Shown: one piece after another, positions 13,101 through 25,100 of the stretch
Position numbering within the stretch: position 1 is the first letter of the stretch
Layout of the letters: the number at the start of each line of letters is the position of its first letter
From: Haemonchus contortus
Lineage: Eukaryota; Nematoda; Chromadorea; Rhabditida; Trichostrongylidae
Direction of reading: 5' to 3'
Length of the DNA: 64,000 bases
NCBI GenBank assembly: GCA_000469685.2
Contig: LS997563.1
Coordinates: forward strand, 4,661,281 to 4,725,280
Made by a program: the position numbers and the translations under genes
The notes under the pieces: generated by a model
What the model was told of the DNA's origin: nothing
Databases searched by the model: none
Seen by the model: the letters and a program-made list of their open reading frames with translations, nothing else

Positions 13101-16100
13101 AAAGAATTTTGGACACGCTTGGAATTCCTTTGTATAGGTAAGAGGGTTTCCAATGCAAGGAAGCGGAAGTGAGGTAGTATGTACTAGGAGGTGCCACCAT
13201 CTCGTGGGCCAGGTGTCAAGTCCCTGATCGATACCCTGCTAGAAGAACTGAGCTTCACACCTCTCCGGACCAAACCGGGTGCCGCGTAGGAGTTCGGGGA
13301 TGTAGGGGAGGTTTCCAACAGGGGATTGATCATAGTCGGCTACTTTTTACTGTTCTATGACTGTCCCGTTTTTGTCTTCTCCCACTCCAATTTGTGTGCG
13401 TCCTCTGTTTCGTTCGGAAGAACGTCCCAAAGGGATTGATGGAGGACGGACTTCCATCCTTTTAGGACGCCTTGAGAAACTTGACATTTGATTGAAACCA
13501 TCTGGACAGATGATTTCTCGTCCTTGAACCGCGAATTTTGAACTCGTCCTTTCGCTAGAAATCGCGTTCGCGTTGTCTCTGGCAGTAGTTCAGTTCTTGT
13601 CAGTGTCTTCCTTGGTGTCCGGTTCGTTTCCGGTGGCGCACCATCGTCAACCAGCACGCCCCCTTCGAACTGTTCCGATGTCGAAAGTGCAGAAACTGTC
13701 ACATTTACTTAGGATCACTCAATTGTTCTTTCTTGGGTTCAATCTTTAAGTCTGTACACTAATTGAGTAATGGCAGATCTGATTTTCGGATTCGATGAAA
13801 AAGGTATTCGCTTGAGGGTAGATAGGCTCCCATGGGAGTCGTCTGACTTCTGAGCGAGACATATAGGTGTGCTGTAGTAACCCGAGCAGAAAAGAATGGT
13901 AGAACAGTCCACTTGGTAGTCACCCAGTCGTTAAAGGGAATAGCACCTGGCGTATGCATCGGTATGACCGCCCTCCACCACCTTCTTCTTCACGACCGAC
14001 CATCATCGACACCGGGCGCCGCTGCCGCCACCACAGCAGACAGCCACCACCACTGCGCCGCTACCATCTTTGCTACACAATCACTACCGGAAATGGTAGC
14101 GATTGATAGGAAAAGATTACAAAGCGAGCGCTTCTGACAGAAGAAATGACCTTGACTGACGAATCCATCGGAATCGGCCATGTGCACGTCGCCGTCCTCG
14201 TGCGCCGCCGATGATGATCCGTTGTTGGCCAGGTAAGCCAGCTCTGACACCTGCTTGCTCGTTTTTCAGTCTTTCCACATACGATGCTCGTCATGTCCAA
14301 CTGCAGGACAGGTGTTCAATCTCGTTCCTCTTTCGAATCTTTGCTCTTTCCTGCTTCTCTAGCCCCTAGCCTCGGCCTTCCTCCGTCGGCGGGTCCGTTT
14401 GTGAGTGTGTATGGGGTGTGACGTGGGAATTTTAAAGTCCGTTTAGTGTCCTCGCTTGTTTGCTCATGTGCGGATAGCCTTATGTCATTCCTAGCGGCGA
14501 AAAAGCCCAAGTAAGTTGGAAATTTCCTGGTAATGCTTCTCATTCGGTCGTTTACTCCGTTCCATTGAGCCAGTAGTACGAAGGAGTTAGTCAATTTGAT
14601 TTATAAAGCTTTTCGATGTTGCCATTCGATGTTTACGTCGTTGTCAGAATGGAGCAGTTGTCGTCGTTCGTCGATACCGCTATGTAGACGAGCGAATGAA
14701 GAAAAAGTTTCTCTTCGACCCGCCGTCGTAATCATCGTCGTCGTCGTCAGTCTCGTTGACGCTCCACTTTTTTTCTTTCGTTTTCGTCCCGTTCTGCTTG
14801 GATTCGTTCACTGCAGCAGCAGCAGCAGCAGCAGCAGTAGCCGTAATCCCTTTAAGATGAAATCAGTCCCCCCCTCCCTCATCGAGTGGCGCAAGAATGG
14901 CGGTGATTTGTTTCCGTCCCATTGCCGAAACACTCAGCCTCCCCATAAACGCTTTGTTGGCTCTATTGATCCGGCTAGTGGTGGTGTTGGTGAAAACGCC
15001 GTCGTCCAACGACGATAGACTGAAGTTGTCGTCGTCGTAGTCGTCGTCGTCGTCGGCTGGTCGGTCGGTCGTGCTGAGGATGTCAGGCGGCCAGCCGGCT
15101 AACAAATTTCGCTTTGTGCGTGTAGCCGACCAGGCCGGCTGGGTGTGTGTATGTATGTTTATGAGCGTGTGACGTGTGGGGGGATTCTCTTCGCTGCATA
15201 GGCAAACACTCGACAGCGATATGTCCTTACAACGCTTCCTTCCTCGAAGCGCGTGTCCTCGTTGTCCATTTTGCGTGGACTGGACTTCCGCCTTCCGCTT
15301 CACTAGTCCGCTCCCTCTCACCCTCCCCTTCCCTACCCCACTCAGTTTTTTTCTCTGTCGGGGTGGTATTTAAAGTGCTGAAACTATCATTCTCGAAGTG
15401 GGGAAAGCTCACCCATGACCGGAACAGCTGGAATGGTCTCTGGGGAAGGCATATTTACCAGTTCTTGAGTCATATGTGTTTACTGGGAAGACGATCACCT
15501 AAAAGGGCGATGCCAACTGCCCGAAGCGCGTGTGTATGTGTGGTTCTGTCTCATTGGCTTCTTCCTTCACCAACCATTCCTTAAAGGCGCTTTGAACATT
15601 TTTTTTTCTCCCACCTGAGGTCATTAATTCCCCACATCAGAGATTTCACCTTCCCACGTGCCACTTTTTTTCCTGTTCGGGTATCACTGACACGTGTTGC
15701 ATGCCAGAAGACATGTTTTTTTCTGGCTGCTGAAGTCGTCGTCGTGGCAAATCAAAACGAAGAAAGAAGGCGGCGGGTGGGGGGTACGTCTGAGGACCTC
15801 ACTCAGTCATTGAGGAGCGGGCGGCCGACTAGAGCGCATTCAGCGTTTGTGTGTGTGTGGGTCGCTGCTGCTGCTCTTGCCAGTATTGCCCATTTACCCA
15901 CTCATGTCTGTCACATAACCGCTCAATTCGTCGTCGATTTTCGTCTTCGCTCGTCTTTGTTTTGGGAGAGTTTGATTTGTCGACAATCTACTTGAAAAAG
16001 GTTCATCATCTTGGTCGTATCTGAACATCGAAGGTCCTATGCTACGACGAAAATATGGACAGGCTGGACTTAGGTAATATTGCGACATAATCACTTGAAT

Positions 16101-19100
16101 TCCCATTTGGGGATATTTGTGCTAGTCCGTAGATATGGCCCTAGTACAAGCTGTACGACATGCCTTTCCCTTAATGGACTTAGCGTTCCCTGATTACGCT
16201 TGATGCCCTAATTGAGTCCGTTCAGACATGGCGACGACCTCATCGTGACACCATTCGCCCAATTGCTCGCCAGCCTTCGAAATGTTCGAGCAAATCTCAT
16301 CTCCATCGCCAATATCCAGGTAAGCCCGCTGGTTGTGTTCCTTCACATTTGAACACTTCCCACTGAAGAGGCTGCCTTTCCCACGCTTAGTGGCCAATCC
16401 TCCCAGTCCTTCCCAGAAAAGAAGTTCCGTCTCAATTCGAGCATTACCTCATCACCTAGCTGCGAATTCATCACGGGCCTCTTCTCAGGGAGTGGGAGTT
16501 TCGGCTAAGGGGGGATTACGGTCATCAAATGCACCGTAGCCTCACCTTTACAAATTTTGGAAGGCGCTCAAGAAGCTTTTCATTTATCCCACTTGTTTTT
16601 TATTTCTTTACAAACTTTTTTGCTTTAAAGTCGGCGGATGATGGCCGTCACGCCAACCGCACGGCGAAGCGCCCTCCGCTTCATAACACTCCACTACCGG
16701 AAAACGTCGTCACTTGTGCTCAGGAAACTCTCGGTACGCCATCGTAAAGTCTCCCTGAAGCCCCGGAATTCAAATAATTCACTTTTCAGAGGAACTTGAT
16801 TGGTGTTTGGATCAATTGGAAACGATTCAAACGCATCGTTCTGTCTCGGAAATGGCTTCCAGCAAGGTAGGCTATAGCCTTTTATCCTTTACTTTACTCT
16901 ATCTCATTACTCTTTCCCTGTCAGGAACCGTATTTCCTGGGGAACTACCTGAAAAACGAATTTGATGCATAAAGTGGATTTAGTTGAGGGTTGAACTGGA
17001 ATTTGGATGATGGTGGGAACTCTTTTTCGCCGTATATTCCATCTCGAGCGCGTAGCTTGGCCGAGCTGAAAATTGAGAAAAGTGCATGTGCCTAATGCAG
17101 CGACGCTGGAAGTTCTTGGTAGAAGGGCGTAATTGGCCCTCAAATTTTCCTGGACTGCCCGGTCGTTTAAGATGACGTTTATACCTTTTCAAAGAGGTCT
17201 ACCCCATTGGCAGGGCGAGAAAATGCGACCAAAATTGTTGGGAGCCCAAACTTTAGGTTCTGCAGGTCGCATGTAGCCCCTCGGATCCGGACCACTGCGG
17301 CTATCCAGATTCCGAAAAATACGGGTTTTTTATGGAAGTTGTTCCCGCAGACTAATGGGAAGGGGGGTTTAGTGGGTAGTAAAGGAGGATTCCAGCTATC
17401 TCGTCTGGGGAACTGCAAGATGAATCGATATGCAAAGTAGAGCTAAAAGTGCAAAGTGATGTCGTCGTTCTCCGAGCATCAACAATGACCTTCAAAGATA
17501 GCGACGACGGGGGAATACCCCCACCCAGAGTTAATCTCACACGGAGACAGTCAGATGGTTTCGTCGGGTGGGTGCAACAGAGATGTCAACAAACAACCGA
17601 CGCAATGTATTGAGGCTGGGCCATATAGCGGCACCGCCGCCGCCGCTATCAGCCGCCAGCAACAGCAATGATAAGGAGCGTTGAACTAAAAAATCATCGG
17701 TCGGTCGGTATCCATCGGTCGGTCGGTCGGTCTGTGTGTTTGCTGCGCTACGCTGCTGCTGCTGCGGTGGTGGTGGTGACGGTGGTGATGGTGGCGACTG
17801 TCTGTGTGACATTGATCTATGAAAACCTTGACGAACGACCCGGAAACGTCTCTGATCTCGTCGTCTTTCCTTCGTCGTCATCGTCGTCGTCGTCGTGCTC
17901 GTGGTCGTGGTCGTGGTCGTCGTGGTCGTCATTGTCATCGCAGTATATTGGAACATACCCTCTCGTGTGCCCGCCCCTACCACCCATGGTATTGTTTGTG
18001 CTGCTGCAGCAGGCTGTGATTTCCGGTCACGTTAAATCATTGCCTACTGGTGGGGCAGGTGGCAGGGGATGCCCTTTCCTTGCACACAACGACAGTTCAA
18101 CCTTTTACGACCGGCTATCAGTTACAGTATATCACCTTTAAGAGTGTTGTGTTGGTGTCGGAGTGTCGGTGTCGGTCGCGCACATAATTGCAACTTCCGG
18201 CGAATGATGGATGGTAGCGATGATTCGCAAAGGCGACACATTGATCGCGTCGTCGTCGGAGCGCCAGCAACAAGCCTGTACTCCCTATACTCAAAATCTT
18301 TTCGCCAACGGTCGCCGTCGTTTCCGTCGCCACCGTCGTCGTCGTCGTCGCCTTCACCTCCCTCTCCACTCGGTCCCGTTTCAGTCCCATCTCAATACCT
18401 GCCCTCCCACTCAAAATAGGGTGTGGCTTGGGAACCTAATAGTACAAATTCTGAGTCAATTTGATTTATAACTGTACACTAAATCGGAATCAGTATAAAT
18501 ACCCGTCAAATTGTCGAAATGACTTCTTTTTGCTGCCGATTTTTCTATTTTAATTCAAATTCAATGTTTTCAGTTCCGGAAGATGCTCAATAAGGAGCTC
18601 AGCCATTTCGCTGAGTCTTCAAAATCTGGTACTCAGGTGTCTAAATTCTTAATTACTACTTATATGGATAAAGATGACGATGATCCTACGATCGAAATTG
18701 AAGTACCCGGAGAGGTATGTTCCGCCAGTTTTGTTGAATGTTTAAATTTATGATGTTTTTTTTTCTATTTTGATGGAATTTTGCACTTTGATTTCAACAA
18801 TTTACTAACGCAAATAGTCCGTTGTCCCTTTTTTTCTATTTTTCGCTCCCTTCCCATCAGATGTCCCTTGAAAAAAATGATTTTTGGGAGGTTTTCGGGG
18901 AGAGATTTGAATTCGGAAGCTCTGACGGGGATATCAAGCGAAAATGGGTCTTTAAAGGGGAAATAGTAGGTCATGAGTTGAGAATTCTTTCCTCAGTGGC
19001 TAGTAGAAGTACTAAATGAATATTTCATGAGTAATGAGCTCTAAATGTCTTATTTACTCGCCTCTTTCCCCAATGGAATGAACCTGCACTTTCCCACAGT

Positions 19101-22100
19101 GGCAATGTGTCAGTTTTGTGGGTTATGGGTGATTCTTGGGCGTAAGAGTACGGTAAGGATGGGGTCACCGTGGAAGAATACCATTTTTATGTATCCCAAG
19201 ACATGAGCAGCAGTTCTTTCAGTCACTGCCATGGCCAAAACGAAATCGGGTAATTTGTTGTGGGAATCCCCCTTGCCCAACCAGTAATCTCCCCCCAAAG
19301 CCGTGTCCTAACCGATTACGTATAGTGGTGTGGACGACGTTCGTTATCAGTCGTATTGCCGCCATCGTCGCATTTTGACGTTGCTCTTCGACGCTGGAAC
19401 GATTTCCTTTTTTCCAGAAGCTCATACCCATATGAAAATGTCAGATTTCCCCACACTGAAATTTGATTTCCTCACGTCTCTAACTCCTCTGGGGAACCTC
19501 GACTATTGCTCTGAAAGTTCATCCCTCCCGCTTTGAAACCTACCTGGAGCTGTAGATAAACCTGGATTCCCATTCCTGACAGTTGGGCTTGGTCTTGGAA
19601 GACTCCCAAAATGAACTTGTAAATATTCCATTTTGACTCGCTGTGGGACGAACCGAGCCCACCCGAAACTGGGGATGACGCCATTCTGAGGAAGAAAAAT
19701 ACCCAATATGGGAGAAGCGCCCATGAAAAACAATATAGGGTTTCAGATCCCAATGGGAAATTGCGGATTCATATTTCAGAGCTTATGCAGATCTATTTCT
19801 TTGTCCATTTTCAGGGACCATCAACATCGTCCCCACAGCTTTCGATGGGTCTTCTAAAAAAGGCGCAAACGGCAGCTATGAATCGAATTTCTGGTGTTCG
19901 CAAGTTGAGAGCGCCTTCCCATGAAGGCCATCTACCCGAATACGGAGTGCCTTGTGCCAAGGAGGTTGCCGTTTACATGCAGCAGGTACGGACAACTTGA
20001 ACAACTATTGACTCTCCTGGAGGGTGCCTATGGGGGGTGTTAAGGGCAGGAATGTTTCGTCGCAGCTGTTCGGTGCGCATTTGTCCATACATCAGGCGGC
20101 TGGCTCGCTGGTTTTAAGTGCTGCATACTAATTCAGCTGTCAGTCGGTTAGCCGTCGTCGAGCTAGCAGCAGCAGCAGCAGCAGTAGCAGCAGTCAGTCA
20201 GCTAGAGCAGGCAAGAAAGCAGCAGCTTGCCTATTGATTTGTGTTCGGCGAATTACGCCAGCTGTGCGGAAAACAACCTTTTCTTAGAAGAACTTCTCAA
20301 ATTGAGGCGAGGGGACCGAGTGGGGGCGCAGTTGGGAACACCAACTCAAAGTTAAGTGATTCCGGTACATTCTTGCACTTTCAGCTTAACGACTGGGGTC
20401 CAGATGTGTTCAAGATTGACGAACTCTCCAAGAATCACGCTTTGACCACCATCACCTACGCCCTCTTCCGAGAACGAGGTCTTATCAAGGTACGTTCCCA
20501 TCCTGAACCAACTTGTCGTCGCTCCCAAGTTCCCATTTCATTCAGGCGTTTGAAATCCCATCATCGGTGTTCGTCACGTACCTTCTGAACCTTGAACATC
20601 ACTATCGATCAAACCCTTACCACAATCATATTCATGCCGCCGACGTTGCTCAGTCAATGCATGTATTGCTCACTTCTCCAGTGCTCACCGTAAGTCAAAA
20701 CCATTTTTGAAGCCACTGTACCCTCTGGGATCAAGAAAATCCCCGAAAATTTCAGGAAGTTTTCTCTGATCTCGAGGTAATGGCGGCTATATTTGCTGGT
20801 GCCATTCATGACGTCGACCATCCGGGCTTCACTAATCAGTACCTTATCAATTCTAGTGAGTGTTTTTCGGCTAAGCGGCTGAATCTTTTGTTACCCGTCT
20901 TATCAGCATTTCATCTACTGAATTCCTTTTGCGTGGGTTGCTTTTCAATGCCGTACGTACTGCCCTTTGAATTGTTGATTTTTAACTTTTGCTTTTCTCC
21001 TCGGCAGTTCTTCCTACGGTAACGAACCCGTAGAAGATCGGTTTTAACTGAGATTTTTGAATTTATTTTTCTATCCCATTTGGGAATCCCGCCATCGAGC
21101 AGGAACGTTTTCTTCTTTCTTTTCATTTCGTGTTTTATCTCTTTTTTCTATTTCGGAGTTTTCATTGTTGGAAAGGCTGAGCGTGGGCGACTCAAGGGCC
21201 AAGGCGACCCGTTACTGTACGGTTGCTGAGATCGGATCCCGTGCCAACCAACCATCGACATTCTAACCCCCTTGGGTGTAAGGTAGTGAGCTTTTGTGAA
21301 GAAAGACGAATTGGACGTTGGCCAATTCCCATCTTGAATTATGTATGTGGGCCGCATATTTAACATATTTTATTATATGGGTGTAAAAAATGCGCATAGC
21401 GAACAAGCTGGCCAGTGTCGACTTTTTGACCCTTTTAAGACCACCTCTTAGCGGAGCCTTCATATGCCTCATACTTCTGCCTTTAACTGTACCCCCTCAT
21501 TTTGCTAATAAAACTCCCAATCAAACCATTTCTCTCATATTGAGTGACAACTGGTTAGGTCATATTGAAGACCACCTGTCTGAACGCTTGTCACCCGAAC
21601 TTACGAACAAAGATAGGGTTGTCTCTTAGATAGGTACTTGCTTCGAAGAGTGGCCTAGAACTAGGGGATGTTGCTGACATTAAAACTCCCATTTTAAGAT
21701 TGGAAAGATTGTCTTACAAAAAGGATTCGACCCAGGATTTTCTCTTTGTAGCAGTTGGCGACCCTTACGCACAGACTTGAATCTATTGGAGTGGGATGTT
21801 CCTCTCCCTAGACTTTCATAAAAGAAAAATTAAACTACCTACATTCACCTAGTTCGTATTCTTGTTCCCCATGTATAGATAATCGTCGAAATATTGCGGT
21901 TTTTTCGCTTTTTTTGCATCCCGATTGCATTTTTGCCAATTCCCATAATAATAACAGTAATGATCTGTTGAATTTGAATAGTTGGTGAGCAAATAACAAT
22001 TTTGATACCCTTGAATCCCATTTCCCATCTCAATTGGTGAAGCATCCCGAAAAATAAGTATTGGTCTGGGTGTTTGTGAGTCAATGGCGTGTTGATTGCC

Positions 22101-25100
22101 TTTTAAAGCTGCATATTTTATATTCGCCTTCCTTTACGTTTTGAATTTTGAACTTTATTCATATGCTATCTTTATCCACTCTACCATGGTTTTGCTATGT
22201 TGGCCTGAGCATTATTTTAATCCCTTTCGCATTTTAAATTATTAGATGTGAGTCATATTTTTGATATTTTTTATTTTTAACTTGGCCATAACTCTGAGAC
22301 TGGGATCTACAAAAACTTCGCAGTACAAGTTGAATTAGAGCCTACTTTCGTGCTTGCAAATCATTTTTCCTGACTTCCGTATTACGAACAAAGGCTTATT
22401 GGTCTCTAGTCACATTTCGTCTGATGAACGAGCCTCATCTGTGCTGGGTTTGATCAATTAGGAGAGGGGAGGGCTTATTAGTATCGTAAGCTACGCTCTG
22501 AGCTGGGGAAATCTATGATCTTTCATTCAACTTAAATTCGTCCTTCACGCTCAGCTTTTGGGTAGATGAAAAAACCAGAAGTTCAGATATCTTTTTCCTT
22601 TTACTGGTTATACAGCAATCTACCTAAAATCCTCTATGCCTAGTTGTTTTGCTCCACTCATTTATTTCCAAGTTCCGAGACTTGCTCTTCCGGGTCTGCC
22701 CATTTCCTTACGGGTTTCGAGCTACCTGGTGTACCAAGGGTGTAGTCGGTGTGTGGCAAGTGTTGCTCTACCACACGCGCATGGGCAGGAATTGAATCCC
22801 GGATTGATATCCGACCAAGCCTTCCATCTCCTCGGGGTCATTAATTGGTGACAGGCTGATCTGGGAGGATAAACGCAACGTGAACTACATCGGTTGCCCA
22901 TCGCAAGTCATTGTTTAGGCCGCATATGCATTCAAAACGTCACTACGATTCTGAATGGAAGTCGAATGTGGGGCGCATCCCTCACAAGGGATTGATTAGC
23001 GTCAAAAGAGTTTATTCTCCTATATGGATTCTATTATGTACCAAAGGGCGAAAACGCGCTAATCCAAGTTGGCCTACCTCCTATGAATTGGAATCAGCCG
23101 TGCTGGTTGTGTGGGCGGGATTCGTGTAATGGGAGGAGCAGTTGGACACTATGTGCCGGATCAGAGCTCACGATTGTTCATTCACAGCTTCAATTTTTCA
23201 CTAGATTATTCATCGCTGATAAAATAATGGCAATTTTTATTCTGATTTCTATTGATATCTTGTTTGTTTACAGCCATTAAATAAAGTGACATAATAGAAA
23301 ATTTTGAAATTTATTATGTTATAAAAATATTTATTGATCGATAAATGCAGCAACGTAATAATTATTTTTGTAATTGGCCAATTTATTTCTTTATGAGCAG
23401 CGAAAGAAAGGTTTTCATAGCGTCTGTGGAATTGGCATGTTGGAATGGGGCGTTTAAAAGTACTTCCGTTTTTGAGTGTCTCGATTTTTTTTTCGAAAAA
23501 AAAATGCAAGTCGCATTCCATTTCAGATAACGAATTGGCGATCATGTACAATGATGAAAGTGTTTTGGAGCAACATCATTTGGCTGTTGCCTTTAAACTT
23601 CTTCAAGATTCTAACTGTGACTTCCTGTGCAGTTTATCCAAAAAACAACGGTTGCAGTTCCGAAAGATCGTCATCGATATGGTCAGTCTATCAGCTCGGT
23701 TTACTTTACTGCAAATTAAATTATATCTAAAGACAATTTTCCGTGAGAAGTTGTGGGAAATTTACCCGAACGGAAGAAAAAGTGCAGGTTCTGTAAAGTT
23801 CAACGCTAAGTTACCTCCCATCAGAAGAAGTAGAAGAAAAACTTTCCGAACCTTATGGCCTGACCTCGGCTGAGCTCCCTTTTCGATATGACATTGAATA
23901 GGTTCACCCTGCTACTTTATCATGAGATCTGAGCACCGCCTTACCCTTTCAAGTGGAGAAACAGGACGTTGCATTGGCTAGTATTGATCGATTTGTCGTG
24001 AATACGCCATGCACTCGTTTCCACTCTTGTTCATAGATTTTCTCGGAATGACTTCTCAAATGGCTTTCCTTATGTGACTCCATCAATGCTTCAGTAATAC
24101 CTTCAACCTTAACAAATTCTTACCTACTATTGTATGAGTTTCATTAGAGTAATGCTCCGAATTTCCTGGGATTCTTATTCCCCCAGTGATCTCATGGGTT
24201 TTGACTTTCTGTGCTTCTGCAGTTCATAACCAAAGTATACATCCGATCGGTTTTTGGATGGATAGGATCTGGAGGTCGGGGAAATAACTATACAGGAAAT
24301 GAGAACAATTCCACTTGGGTTACTCGATCTCATTTTCGAGATGTTCCCCGGCTGTTCGCCTGACTTCGATTCAGGCGTATGTGGCCTATGCAATGACTTC
24401 CGGTGGTGGACAATCGACGTACAAGTCAGTGCTTTTATCCTCCCAGATGAGTCTGGTACCATTTAACCGACGCCGAAGGGATGGAAGGCTTAGTTGGCCT
24501 GGGCGGATATCGATTCAGGATTCGACCTCGTGGCCGTGCCTGTGTGATAGTGCCCCACTTGTCACTACACCACCTCTATCCAGACATAACTAACATATAT
24601 AACTACAACTGTATCTAATGCAGAGTTTCTTCTTACAATTAGATTTGATTGAGTTCCTTGGAGTTTTCAACTTTACCCTGGCACTTCCAGAGGGAATAAG
24701 TTTCCCACTTACATATGTGTTGTACACCACCAAATCATTGTACCCATATTTCTACTACTACTTTACCTAATCCAACTGTTTTTGGTGGGAGAGTATGCAA
24801 ATCCAGGTTGGAGGTTTCCGGGTGTTCACATGACCAGGTTGATTCAAAACGTGGTTCTACAGTGCCCTTTCATTTTCCTTCTGTTCTGACCTCGAATCTC
24901 GAGGGGACAAATCGTTCGTGACAGGATGACTTGTCTGACCTAGCCGGCCGGCCAGCCACGATTCCTAGTCATTGGTCTGGCTGGCTGGCAGTCACGGCTT
25001 CGACTGCTGTGTGCAGTGCAAGATGGTGAAACTGGTCGGTTGCAGTTCGCCGGAAGCGATCAATCATTGTCGCGCGCGACTCGTTCTTTCTATGGACTGA

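Larger units (their letters stand above)
4416..16225 (+). other. pde-4 intron 1 (11.8 kb)
   Basis: Phase-2 intron from donor GG|GTACGT to acceptor TTCAG, splitting a Gly codon in UCR1. It holds one antisense SINE (9641-9918), a short tandem repeat near 5801-5835 (GCTACRATGGGAGCTG twice), and GC-rich, trinucleotide-laden DNA from 13.9 kb onward. An intron of this size between UCR1 exons could contain start sites of shorter isoforms, as known for PDE4 genes in general. I could not identify an alternative first exon. Confidence 0.75.

Noticed and set aside
14596..18141. Several open frames of 100-157 codons with poly-Ser, poly-Val, poly-Asp or poly-Ala
   Set aside because: They follow trinucleotide runs, occur on both strands at once, and lie in pde-4 introns without splice partners.
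23445..23873. 142-codon open frame overlapping a pde-4 exon
   Set aside because: Only 23527-23681 is coding by homology and splice sites. The rest runs through intron on both sides.
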